Shown piece by piece: positions 26,624 to 34,810 of a stretch of 64,000 bases of DNA (positions within the stretch are counted from its first letter, which is position 1; each line of letters starts with the position of its first letter). Made by a program: the position numbers and the translations under genes. The stretch spans positions 62,001 to 126,000 of the forward strand of contig JAFTSQ010000012.1 of assembly GCA_017467205.1 (NCBI GenBank), read 5' to 3'. The notes beneath the pieces are model-generated. The model saw nothing but the letters and a program-made list of their open reading frames with translations. It was not told where the DNA came from and ran no database searches. This DNA is from Clostridia bacterium (GTDB lineage Bacteria > Bacillota_A > Clostridia > Oscillospirales > CAG-272).

Positions 26624-28201
26624 ATGCAGAACATCAAAAACAAAAAGAAGCTGATAATAGCTATCGTTGCGGCGGTCGTTGCCATCGCGGTTATTGCCGT
26701 GGCGGTCGTCGGCATCGTTTCAATGATAAGCGGCTCGCAGAAATTTGATTATACAAGGGAAAACCTCTCTCGCTATATCAACATAAGCCCGAGCCTCTAT
26801 GAAAAATTCGACATTTCCATCTCGATAGACGGTGTTACCGAGGACGACGTTGATAACTATATCAACGGCATCCTTTGCGATAACAAGGAGTCGAAGCCGC
26901 TTTATAACGGCGCGGGAACGACCAATCAGCCGATTAGCGTCGGCGACGTGGTGAACATCTACTACCGCGGCTACACCGTCGACGAGTTCGGTAACGAGAT
27001 AGACTTTGACGGCGGCACAAATATTTCCGACGCTACCACGAGCGAGCTTGAGATAGGAAGCAATAGCTTCGTTTCCGGCTTTGAGCTCGGACTTATCGGT
27101 AAGAATCCGAAGGACTACGAAAAATTCGAGAAGATAACCGACGGCACCGTGCTTGACGGTCAGGTCGTTTACATCACCTATTCGGCAATATCCGCCAACC
27201 AGAGCGCGATTTCCGAGAAGACGGGAAGAGTTGATTTGAACTCCGACGTTGACGCTATCTGGGGCGAGGGCTTTGCCGACTATCTCAAGGGTCGCGAGGT
27301 AGGCTCGACTATCGAAGACCCCAAGACCTTCGAGCGTGGCGACGACTCGGTAATCTATTACGACGTTAAGATTAATTTCGTCACCGAGTGCGAGAAAAAT
27401 CCGCTTACCGTTTCGGCTTATTTCCCCTATGATTACTCATCCTCCGAAACCCTCAGGTGCAAGGAGGTATTCTTCGACGTTTACGTTGAGAGCGTCGTGC
27501 TTTACGAAGCACCCGACCTTACGGACGAGTTTATTACCGAAACGCTCAAGATAACCGCAGACGACCTTGCCGAGTTCGAGGGCGACACTCTTGTCGAAAA
27601 GTACAGAGAGTCGGTAAGAGCGAAGCTTACAGAGGACTACGAGGCGGACTACGACGCCGCAGTTGAGGAAAAGATTTGGGAAATTCTCAACAAGGGTGTG
27701 ACCGTTACCGAGTATCCCACCTCTGCGGTTAACGAGCAGTATAGAGAATATTACGACGACCTTGCGGCGCAGTACGCGTCGTATAGCTCCTATTACTCCA
27801 CTATCGAGGAGTTCGCGGTTGCTTATTTCGGGCTTGAGGACAAGGACTACGAGGGCTATATGAAGGAGCAGGCACGTGCTGTCGTTAAGGAAAAGCTTAC
27901 CTTCTTCTATATCGCGCGCGCAGAGGGCCTTTTGCCGAATGCCGAGGAGCTCACCGCCGAGCGCGACAGATATATTGACGAGTACGTGGATTATTACGTA
28001 GAATCCGACGCAACCTACGACCGCGAGAAATTCGACTCCGACGAGGAGTACGAGGCGGCAATAGCAGAGCTTCGCGAAAACCTCATTAGCTATTACGGTA
28101 TGGAGTATTTCGACGAGGTTGTCTATTACGAGCGAGTGGTGGAAGAGCTGCTTTCGCGCGCTACCGTTAAGGTGACGAGCGGCAGAGGCCACGATAAATA
28201 A
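26624..28201 (+). CDS. Membrane-anchored FKBP/trigger-factor-like peptidyl-prolyl isomerase
   Basis: A 525-residue protein. A cytosolic basic start and one helix (about 10-35, IIAIVAAVVAIAVIAVAVVGIVSMI) anchor an extracytoplasmic part. Residues about 100-215 have FKBP-like features: VGDVVNIYYRGYTVDEFGNEIDFDGG, then LEIGSNSFVSGFELGLIG. The C-terminal half (about 300-520) resembles the chaperone arms of trigger factor (for example GYMKEQARAVVKEKLTFFYIAR and AEELTAERDRYIDEYV). It probably folds exported proteins and parallels the lipoprotein upstream. ATG at 26,624 with AGAGGAAC upstream. The last residues abut a strong terminator region. Confidence 0.75.
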   Translation: MQNIKNKKKLIIAIVAAVVAIAVIAVAVVGIVSMISGSQKFDYTRENLSRYINISPSLYEKFDISISIDGVTEDDVDNYINGILCDNKESKPLYNGAGTTNQPISVGDVVNIYYRGYTVDEFGNEIDFDGGTNISDATTSELEIGSNSFVSGFELGLIGKNPKDYEKFEKITDGTVLDGQVVYITYSAISANQSAISEKTGRVDLNSDVDAIWGEGFADYLKGREVGSTIEDPKTFERGDDSVIYYDVKINFVTECEKNPLTVSAYFPYDYSSSETLRCKEVFFDVYVESVVLYEAPDLTDEFITETLKITADDLAEFEGDTLVEKYRESVRAKLTEDYEADYDAAVEEKIWEILNKGVTVTEYPTSAVNEQYREYYDDLAAQYASYSSYYSTIEEFAVAYFGLEDKDYEGYMKEQARAVVKEKLTFFYIARAEGLLPNAEELTAERDRYIDEYVDYYVESDATYDREKFDSDEEYEAAIAELRENLISYYGMEYFDEVVYYERVVEELLSRATVKVTSGRGHDK

Positions 28202-28235
28202 GCGCGGGGAGCGCGACTTTCGGCGCAATCAAACT

Positions 28236-28329
28236 CCTTATCAAACACTCAAAAGGAATAGCGAGGTGCAGAGCAAATCTGCACCTCGCTGTTTTTATTT
28301 TGTTTTCGGTTATGCCTAAATACGCAGCC
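28236..28329. repeat. Copy A of a ~93-bp intergenic repeat containing a terminator
   Basis: This segment is alignable over its whole length with 42,729-42,820: TTATCAAA, AATAGCGA, CAGAGCAAATCT, TTTTGTTTTCGGTT, TGCCTAAAT and GCAGCC/GACAGCC recur in the same order. It ends at the stop codon of the convergent Sel1 gene. Confidence 0.7.
28260..28297. terminator. Bidirectional terminator between FKBP-like and Sel1 genes
   Basis: A perfect 13-bp stem (28,260-28,272 with 28,278-28,290, GCAAA loop) followed by GTTTTTATTTT. It serves the plus-strand gene. Confidence 0.85.
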
Positions 28330-30069
28330 TTATCTTATCATACGAAGAATTTGCAGTTTATAGGTCTGGCGCGGGTCGCGGAAGCGGAGCGAGTATGCGC
28401 ACTCGTAAAGCTCGAAGGCGCGCTCCTTATCGACGCTCACGCCGATGCCGAACTCAAGGAAGCATCCGAGGGTGTATATCGCCTTCGCGTAGCCGAGCTC
28501 TGCGACTCCTGCTATAACTCTTGCCGCCTCGTCAAATTTCTTCATATAAAGGAGAGAAATTCCCGCAGAATAGAGCGAGCGGGTCATTTTTTTGCGCTTA
28601 TTTTCATAAAGGCGGCGCTTTTCCGCCTCGGCTACGCGATAGCCGAACCGCTCGGCAACCGAAAGATAGCGCACGGCTTCCTTGAAATTGAACGCCACAC
28701 CCTTGCCGCGAGCGTAGGACAGTCCGAGCTCGAGCGCCGCCGCTCTCACGCCGTGCTCGTAAGCCGACTTGTACCAATGAAAAGCGCGAGCTCTGTCAAC
28801 CTTCGTACCGCGACCGTGCTCATAGCACTTTGCAAGCTCGAGCTCGGCGGGGAAATATCCCATAGCAACCGATATTGCAAAGGAGCGGAACGCGACTGCG
28901 TCGTCGCCTGCCGCCTTTGCTTCCTTGAAATATCTTTCGCGCAGGGTCTTGTATTTTTCCGCCTTTTTTGCCGCGCTCTCGCTTCCGCAGGCGGCGGCAG
29001 TGTCGTAAAGCACAACTGCCTTGGCAATATCCCGTTCTATGTACTTTCCGCCCGAATATATATCACCGATGCGCTCGTAGTTATCTATAAGTCCGCCGTC
29101 AGCCGCCATTTTGTAGTGCTCGATAGCGCGCAGGGCGTCCGCCTCAACGCCGCGCCCCTCAAGGTAAAGATTGCCGAGGTATTCCTGCGCTATGGCAGAG
29201 CCCTCGCTTGATGCCGAGATGAGATACTTTACAGCAAGGCGCAGGTCCTCGCCGCATCCGAGCCCCTCTGCCAAGAGAATGCCGAGCGTAGCCTTTGCTT
29301 CAAGGTCGCCGCGCTCAAAGAGAATCTCGTTCAGGTGATAGTATGCGGTATAGAGCTCGTAGCCCTTTGCGCTTCGCGCAAGCTTTTTAAGATACGCGTC
29401 GTAGTTCGGGAACACCTGCGTCGGCGGCTCGACGGGGCGCACGCTCCTGAGCCTGTACGCCAAGGGAATTGCGTATATCGGGGGTATGGTCATAAGCTCA
29501 AGATACCACTTTGCGTATTCCTCGCACTTTTCTGCGCCGATGCCGTTATAGTATCTTTTTGCCATAGTCACGGCGGCGTCGGTATTACCGGCGAGCGCCG
29601 CGAGGGTATAGTAATAGTTCGCCGTGTCGCACTCGTCATCGCGGTCAAGCAGCTCTGCCGCGCCGACGTACGCATCCTCCGCACCGAGAATTGCCGCATA
29701 GAGCAGCCAGAAGTTGCCCGAGCGGTCACTGCTCCTTGAAACAAGGCGGGAATATCTGTAAGCCGAGTAAGGATCGTTCTTCTGCGCCGCACGGAAGAAA
29801 TAGCGCATAGCGCCGTCAAGGTCGCACTTGACCGTGCCGCCGCGCTCAAGCATTTGTGCATATTCGCGCTCTGCCGCCGTATCGCCCGAGTCGGCAAGAA
29901 TGTGCCGATATTCAAGCACCTCGCGGAAATTCTCGTTCATCTCCGCCTCAATAAGCCGTTCTCTGACTGCGGCGAGCTCTCGCTCTTCAAAAGAGAACTC
30001 CGACTTGCACTCCGGGCAAGCCTTGCCTGTATATTCTCCTTCGTATCCGCACTTTTCGCAAACTATCAT
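28330..30069 (-). CDS. Sel1-repeat (TPR-like) protein with N-terminal zinc ribbon
   Basis: A 579-residue soluble protein. The N-terminus has a zinc ribbon with C4, C7, C18 and C21 (IVCEKCGYEG... KACPECKSEF). The rest is built from Sel1-type helical repeats, for example AIAQEYLGNLYLEGRGVEADALRAIEHYKMA, PAELELAKCYEHGRGTKVDRARAFHWYK and AAALELGLSYARGKGVAFNFKEAVRYL. Such solenoids bind other proteins and act as adaptors. No catalytic motif is present. The ATG follows AAGGAAGG, and the gene has its own promoter at 30,097. It converges on the FKBP-like gene across repeat copy A. Confidence 0.85.
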   Translation of the reverse strand: MIVCEKCGYEGEYTGKACPECKSEFSFEERELAAVRERLIEAEMNENFREVLEYRHILADSGDTAAEREYAQMLERGGTVKCDLDGAMRYFFRAAQKNDPYSAYRYSRLVSRSSDRSGNFWLLYAAILGAEDAYVGAAELLDRDDECDTANYYYTLAALAGNTDAAVTMAKRYYNGIGAEKCEEYAKWYLELMTIPPIYAIPLAYRLRSVRPVEPPTQVFPNYDAYLKKLARSAKGYELYTAYYHLNEILFERGDLEAKATLGILLAEGLGCGEDLRLAVKYLISASSEGSAIAQEYLGNLYLEGRGVEADALRAIEHYKMAADGGLIDNYERIGDIYSGGKYIERDIAKAVVLYDTAAACGSESAAKKAEKYKTLRERYFKEAKAAGDDAVAFRSFAISVAMGYFPAELELAKCYEHGRGTKVDRARAFHWYKSAYEHGVRAAALELGLSYARGKGVAFNFKEAVRYLSVAERFGYRVAEAEKRRLYENKRKKMTRSLYSAGISLLYMKKFDEAARVIAGVAELGYAKAIYTLGCFLEFGIGVSVDKERAFELYECAYSLRFRDPRQTYKLQILRMIR

Positions 30070-30096
30070 TCCATATACCTTCCTTTTCGTATTATA

Positions 30097-30125
30097 ATTT
30101 TACAACACAGAAAAACTTTTGTCAA
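30097..30125 (-). promoter_or_regulatory. Sigma-A promoter for the Sel1 gene
   Basis: Minus-strand TTGACA (30,125-30,120), 17-bp spacer, TAAAAT (30,102-30,097). Confidence 0.8.
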
Positions 30126-30186
30126 TAAGATAAATAATTTGCGCGCGAGGGGTAAATGCTAATAATAAGTAAACTAAAGGAGAAAT

Positions 30187-30381
30187 ATGATGCTTTTTGC
30201 AAAAAATGAAAAGAAAAAGCGACATCCTATCGTCAAAACGATAGTCGGCGCGTTTGCAGCACTCGGCGCGGTCAGCGCGATTTCGGCAGGCAAGAGCGCC
30301 ATTAAGAACGGCTGCTCCAAAATGACAAGATGCGTAAAGAATATGTGCAAGCATAAGCCGTCTGACGAAGAGGCGAAATAA
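30187..30381 (+). CDS. Small hypothetical membrane-associated protein, 64 residues
   Basis: The start at 30,187 is supported by AAAGGAG eight bases upstream. The protein is basic at the start (FAKNEKKKRHPIVK), has one moderately hydrophobic Ala/Gly-rich helix (TIVGAFAALGAVSAISAG) and ends with three cysteines and a charged tail (CSKMTRCVKNMCKHKPSDEEAK). I do not recognise it. It lies upstream of dpaAB but is separated from them by about 200 bases of hairpin-rich DNA. Confidence 0.65.
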   Translation: MMLFAKNEKKKRHPIVKTIVGAFAALGAVSAISAGKSAIKNGCSKMTRCVKNMCKHKPSDEEAK

Positions 30382-30391
30382 AAGACCAAAG

Positions 30392-30549
30392 TGCCCCCTT
30401 CGGCATAAACTGAAAAAGGGGGCAGAATATCTGTTCTTGGGGATGGCGCATTTGGACGCAAGCGAAAGAACGAAAATTTTCGCTCCAAATCCCCCTATCC
30501 CCTAACGTATTTGAGGGCAGTTCGAGTTTTTTAACTTGAGCTACCCTCA
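30392..30549 (+). other. Cluster of hairpins between the small protein and dpaA
   Basis: Three structures in a row: TGCCCCCTT (30,392-30,400) with AAGGGGGCA (30,416-30,424); AGCGAAA with TTTCGCT inside an outer GGGGAT...ATCCCC pairing; and a 17-bp imperfect stem (30,512-30,528 with 30,533-30,549). The middle part includes GGCGCATTTGGACGC, a member of the dispersed repeat family. Only the last lies close to the dpaA ribosome-binding site. Confidence 0.5.
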
Positions 30550-30577
30550 TCTAAAGTAACAATCGGAGCTATTGACA

Positions 30578-31318
30578 ATGAATATTTTAACATATGGAAA
30601 AGACGAGAGGGTTGAGCTGTGCGCGGCAATGCTCGGCTCGCTTGAGCGCGAGGGGCGGGTGATGCTCCTTCCCGTGCCGACGAGCCGCGACGGAGAGCAT
30701 ATAGCAGGATGCGATATACCGCTCACAGAGCCCTTGCGTGAGATGAGCGCCGACACTACCGTTATCGGCTATAATATCCCCGAAATTTTGCGCACGGGGT
30801 GCGCCGAACGGTTCGTTGACCTGGCACACGACGAGGCGTTTTTGGAGGAGAACGCGCGCCTTACCGCCATCGGATGCGTCGGCTATATACTCTCCACCTC
30901 AAAAAAAGCGCCGCCCGACCAGAGGATAGGCGTTGCGGGATACGGGCGTATAGGACGCGAGCTTTTGCGCTATCTTTTGTTCTTTGGCGCGAGTGTGCGC
31001 GTTTACACCTCGCGAGAGAGTGTCAGACGCTCGCTTGCAGCTATGGGAGTTGAGAGCACTCTTGCGCGCTACGGCGAGGGTGCGGATATCTCGGGACTTG
31101 ATATTTTTATCAACACAGCGCCCGCACCGCTTCTTACCGAAGAAAGCTGCAAGGCGGCGAAGAGCTCGCGGATAATCGAGCTTGCCTCGGGCGAGAATAT
31201 CCCGAAATGCGCCGAGGTCGAGCGGCTGATGTCCGTGCCCGCGCGGGTGTACCCGAAAAGCTCGGCGAGGCTTTATTACGAATGCGCCCTTCGCGCACTT
31301 GGGGGTGGCAAGGGATGA
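30578..31318 (+). CDS. dpaA: Dipicolinate synthase subunit A
   Basis: A 246-residue NAD(P)-binding protein of the SpoVFA family. It has an N-terminal flavodoxin-like part and a Rossmann domain with GVAGYGRIGRELLRYL (GxGxxG near residue 115), followed by VRVYTSRESVRR and IFINTAPAPLL, both typical of DpaA. With DpaB it converts dihydrodipicolinate to dipicolinic acid in the mother cell for spore core loading. It is somewhat shorter than B. subtilis SpoVFA. The ATG at 30,578 follows CGGAG. It overlaps dpaB by four bases. Confidence 0.9.
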   Translation: MNILTYGKDERVELCAAMLGSLEREGRVMLLPVPTSRDGEHIAGCDIPLTEPLREMSADTTVIGYNIPEILRTGCAERFVDLAHDEAFLEENARLTAIGCVGYILSTSKKAPPDQRIGVAGYGRIGRELLRYLLFFGASVRVYTSRESVRRSLAAMGVESTLARYGEGADISGLDIFINTAPAPLLTEESCKAAKSSRIIELASGENIPKCAEVERLMSVPARVYPKSSARLYYECALRALGGGKG

Positions 31319-31875
31319 TAGGATACGCATTTTGCGGCTCGTTCTGCACCATCTCGCGCTCCTACGCGGAAATGCTGCGGCTTATCTCGGCGGGATACGA
31401 GGTTCTGCCGATAATGAGCGAGAGCGTCTATACGACCGACACCCGCTTCGGCAAAGCCGAGGAGCTTCGCGAGAGGGTAGAGCGCGTGACGGGCAGGAAA
31501 ATAATTCACACGGTGGTCGAGGCAGAGCCTCTCGGACCGAAAACGCCGCTTGAGGCGCTCGTTATTGCGCCCTGCACGGGCAACACCCTTGCGAAAATCG
31601 CATCGGGTATTACCGACACTGCGGTGACTATGGCGGCAAAGGCGCACCTGCGTTGTGACAGACCGACCCTCATCTCCCTCGCCTCGAACGACTCTCTGTC
31701 TCAAAACCTCTCCAATATCGCAACCCTTCTTCTGCGCAAGCGCGTTTTCTTCGTTCCTATGAAGCAGGACGACCCGGACGCAAAGCCTCATTCGCTCGTC
31801 GCCGAGTTCTCCGAGATACCCGAAGCGCTCGCGGCGGCACTCAAGGATAGGCAGCTCCGTCCGCTGTTTACCTGA
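31315..31875 (+). CDS. dpaB: Dipicolinate synthase subunit B
   Basis: A 186-residue flavoprotein of the phosphopantothenoylcysteine-decarboxylase fold, SpoVFB family. MIGYAFCGSFCTISR is the expected start, and LVIAPCTGNTLAKIASGITDTAVTMAAKAHLR is the family core. The ATG is in an ATGA overlap with the dpaA stop, so the subunits are translationally coupled. Together with spoIIE it shows that the organism makes endospores. Confidence 0.92.
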   Translation: MIGYAFCGSFCTISRSYAEMLRLISAGYEVLPIMSESVYTTDTRFGKAEELRERVERVTGRKIIHTVVEAEPLGPKTPLEALVIAPCTGNTLAKIASGITDTAVTMAAKAHLRCDRPTLISLASNDSLSQNLSNIATLLLRKRVFFVPMKQDDPDAKPHSLVAEFSEIPEALAAALKDRQLRPLFT

Positions 31876-31888
31876 CGCGAAAAAGCCA

Positions 31889-31917
31889 TTGATTTTTGCC
31901 TCTACTTAATGTATAAT
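31889..31917 (+). promoter_or_regulatory. Sigma-A promoter for the U32 peptidase gene
   Basis: TTGATT (31,889-31,894), 17-bp spacer, TATAAT (31,912-31,917), starting 13 bases after the dpaB stop. Confidence 0.75.
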
Positions 31918-31949
31918 ATACTCAAAGAGATTTTTTGGAGTATAGATAT

Positions 31950-34016
31950 ATGGTAAGGAAAGACAGACTGCCGGAGCTTCTCGCTCCGGCAGGTACATAT
32001 AAGGCTATGCTTGCGGCGGTTGCCGCAGGGGCGGATGCGGTATACCTTGCGGGTAAGAGCTTTGGCGCAAGGGCGTTTGCCGGAAACTTTGAGCTCTCGG
32101 AGCTTGAGCGCGCCGTCAGATACTGCCACCTGCACGGTGTTAAGGTCTACGTCACCGTAAACACCCTGCTTTTCGATAGCGAGCTTGACGAGCTCACAGC
32201 CTACCTTCGCGAGCTTTACAGAATAGGCACGGACGCGCTTATAGTTGCCGACCTCGGTGTCGTGCGACTTATAAGGCAGATACTCCCCGATTTTGAGATT
32301 CACGCGTCAACGCAGATGTCGGTGCATAATACCGACGGTGCTGACGAGGCGCACAGGCTCGGAATAAAGAGGGTAGTGCTCGCGCGCGAGCTCTCGCGAG
32401 AGGATATGGCAAGCGTTATAAAGAGATCTCTTGCCGAGTGCGAGGTGTTCGTTCACGGTGCGCTCTGCGTTTGCCATTCGGGGCAGTGCCTCTTTTCCTC
32501 GCTCGTCGGCGGCAGAAGCGGCAACCGCGGCGAATGCGCTCAACCCTGCCGACTGCCGTATAAGAACGGCTATCCGCTCTCACTCTCCGACCTCTCGCTT
32601 GCCTCTCATATAAAGGAGCTTTGCGACACGGGGGTGGCCTCTCTTAAGATTGAGGGGCGAATGAAGAGCGCCGACTACGTCTATCGCGTAACGGCCATAT
32701 ACCGCCGCTTGCTTGACGAGTACCGTGAGGCGAACAGAGAAGAGCTTGACGAGCTCTCACGCGTCTTCTCGCGCGGCGGATTTACCGACGGATATTTTGT
32801 AAAAAACCACTCGGCTATGCTCGGAACGCGGCGCGAGGAGGATAAAAGTCGCAGCCGTGCTCTTGCCGAGGGAGTCTATAACGAGGAGAAAATCAAAGTG
32901 CGCGCACGGGCGAAGTTACGCCTCGGCGAGCCCTCGGAAATGACGCTTATTCTCGGCGATAGGCAGGTCACCGTCCTTGGCGACACCCCCGTGCCCGCCC
33001 TTCGCGCACCGCTCGTGGCGGAGGACGTGAAGGCAAGGCTTTCAAAGATGGGCACGACGCTTTTGTCGCTCTCGACCGAGGATATCGAGCTTTCGCTTGA
33101 CGAGGGGATAAACCTCTCTCCCGCGAAAATCAACGAGCTCCGCCGCGCCGCGGCAGAGAAAATCGAGGACACCTCGCGACCTGTTCTCCTGGTGAATTTT
33201 GACGAAGAATTTAACACGCCTACCCACCATTCAGTTATAAAAACGGCTCTCTTCTTCAAAAGAGCCGCCTTTGATAAGCTATCCTGGGATGCGCTTGACT
33301 ACTTTGATATCCGCTTCCTTCCGCTTATGAGCTACAAGGGCGCAGGTGGGCGAGCAAACGGAGTTTACATACCGCCCGTCGTCTTTGATAGCGAGCGCGA
33401 CCGAGTCCTTTCGGCACTTCGCGAGGCTGCGGCAGAGGGCGCAACGCACGCGCTCATCGGCAATATCGCGCATATCGGCTGGGCAAAGGACGCAGGACTT
33501 ATTCCAATAGGTGACATCAGACTTAATATAACCAATGCACGAGCATCCGAGGAGTATTTTTCTATGGGCGTTGCCCATCAGATTCTCTCTGCCGAGCTCA
33601 CTGTGGGCGGAATATCGAAAATCTCTATGGAAGCCCCTTGCAGCGTTGGCGCTATCGTTTACGGCAGAATACCGCTTATGCTCACCGAGCGATGCTTTAT
33701 AAAGGAAAACTTCGGGTGCGAGCGCTGTGAATCGGCGCGCCTCACCGACCGCCGCGGAGCTGCATTCCCCATAATGCGCGAGTGGGAGCACAGAAATATT
33801 ATCTTCAACTCCGCCATAACCTACACGGCAGATAAGCGGGGCGAGCTTTCGCGCGCCGGCGTGAAAATCAGCCATTTTCTCTTTACTACCGAGGGGGCGT
33901 GTGAAATTAACACGGTAATTGACGCATATAAAAATGCGCTCCCGTACCCCGACGTGCTCGGTGCGCCTATGCGCAGAATGGGTAAGCGCGAGTCGGGCAA
34001 AAATTGTGTGAGGTGA
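31950..34016 (+). CDS. Peptidase U32-family protein (RlhA/YrrO-like) with C-terminal extension
   Basis: A 688-residue protein. It starts MVRKDRLPELLAPAGTYKAM, the standard U32 opening, and has HASTQMSVHN, HGALCVCHSGQCLFSS, NRGECAQPCRLPY and LKIEGRMKSADYVYRVT. These include the conserved cysteines that in related proteins bind an iron-sulphur cluster. The extra ~280 residues fit the DUF3656-type region of RlhA-like members. In E. coli, RlhA hydroxylates 23S rRNA C2501; other U32 members act in tRNA modification. The protease label is historical. The ATG at 31,950 follows TTGGAG. It is three bases from the MgtC gene. Confidence 0.88.
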   Translation: MVRKDRLPELLAPAGTYKAMLAAVAAGADAVYLAGKSFGARAFAGNFELSELERAVRYCHLHGVKVYVTVNTLLFDSELDELTAYLRELYRIGTDALIVADLGVVRLIRQILPDFEIHASTQMSVHNTDGADEAHRLGIKRVVLARELSREDMASVIKRSLAECEVFVHGALCVCHSGQCLFSSLVGGRSGNRGECAQPCRLPYKNGYPLSLSDLSLASHIKELCDTGVASLKIEGRMKSADYVYRVTAIYRRLLDEYREANREELDELSRVFSRGGFTDGYFVKNHSAMLGTRREEDKSRSRALAEGVYNEEKIKVRARAKLRLGEPSEMTLILGDRQVTVLGDTPVPALRAPLVAEDVKARLSKMGTTLLSLSTEDIELSLDEGINLSPAKINELRRAAAEKIEDTSRPVLLVNFDEEFNTPTHHSVIKTALFFKRAAFDKLSWDALDYFDIRFLPLMSYKGAGGRANGVYIPPVVFDSERDRVLSALREAAAEGATHALIGNIAHIGWAKDAGLIPIGDIRLNITNARASEEYFSMGVAHQILSAELTVGGISKISMEAPCSVGAIVYGRIPLMLTERCFIKENFGCERCESARLTDRRGAAFPIMREWEHRNIIFNSAITYTADKRGELSRAGVKISHFLFTTEGACEINTVIDAYKNALPYPDVLGAPMRRMGKRESGKNCVR

Positions 34017-34019
34017 CTT

Positions 34020-34715
34020 ATGGAAAAGATTTTAGATTATCTTCGCGACTACAATTTCGTCAGCATAACCGTAAGGCTCGTTCTTGCGATGATAGTCGGC
34101 GGAATTATAGGTCTTGAGCGCGGCAAGCAGGGCAGAGCGGCAGGTATGCGCACACATATCCTCGTTTGTATCGGCTCGGCGCTCGTGTCGCTTATCGGAT
34201 TTTTCTCGACCTCTGTGCTTGGAAGCGGCGGTGACCCGCTTCGCATAGCGGCGCAGGTGGTGTCGGGAATAGGCTTCCTCGGCGTCGGAACTATTCTTAT
34301 AAAGGGCAGATTCCAGATAACCGGACTTACCACCGCGGCAGGTCTTTGGACCTCGGCGGCGATAGGTCTTGCCCTCGGCGCAGGCTTCTACGAGGGGGCT
34401 ATCGTGACCACGGTGCTTGCAATAGCAACTATTACGGTCGTTCATTTCCTCGAATACAGAATAAACAAAAAATACAGCCGCTTCGGCATTTACGTTGAGA
34501 TTCGCTCGGATAAGGACGTGCGACGTGCAATAGATTTTATGAAGGCAAGCTTCCGCGTCGGCGATATTCAGGTCACCGCTCCGAGAAGCAGTGTTCCCGG
34601 TAACGTGGGCATTGAGGCAAATATCTTCAACGACGATTTTTCCACCTCGCCCGACAAGGTGTCCGAGGCGCTTGAAGCTGAAGAGTGGGCGATATTTGCT
34701 CTTGAATCGCTTTGA
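34020..34715 (+). CDS. MgtC/SapB-family membrane protein
   Basis: A 231-residue protein with four or five N-terminal helices holding the MgtC signature MIVGGIIGLERGKQGRAAGMRTHILV and QVVSGIGFLGVGTILI, plus a C-terminal ACT-like cytosolic domain (about 150-231). MgtC proteins modulate Mg2+ homeostasis or the ATP synthase; the role in Clostridia is not settled. It starts three bases after the U32 gene, with GTGAGG overlapping the upstream stop, so the two share a transcript. Confidence 0.9.
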   Translation: MEKILDYLRDYNFVSITVRLVLAMIVGGIIGLERGKQGRAAGMRTHILVCIGSALVSLIGFFSTSVLGSGGDPLRIAAQVVSGIGFLGVGTILIKGRFQITGLTTAAGLWTSAAIGLALGAGFYEGAIVTTVLAIATITVVHFLEYRINKKYSRFGIYVEIRSDKDVRRAIDFMKASFRVGDIQVTAPRSSVPGNVGIEANIFNDDFSTSPDKVSEALEAEEWAIFALESL

Positions 34716-34775
34716 TATAGGCGCGGTGGTTTACATAGAAGGATAAGCTGCAAAACATATCTACCCTAAAGAACA

Positions 34776-34808
34776 AAAAGGGCAGTTCAAGATTTGAACT
34801 GCCCTTTT
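34776..34808. terminator. Bidirectional terminator between mgtC-like and surface hydrolase genes
   Basis: AAAAAGGGCAGTTCAA pairs with TTGAACTGCCCTTTTT across a short loop. A- and T-runs on both sides let it act for both converging genes. Confidence 0.88.
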
Positions 34809-34810
34809 TG

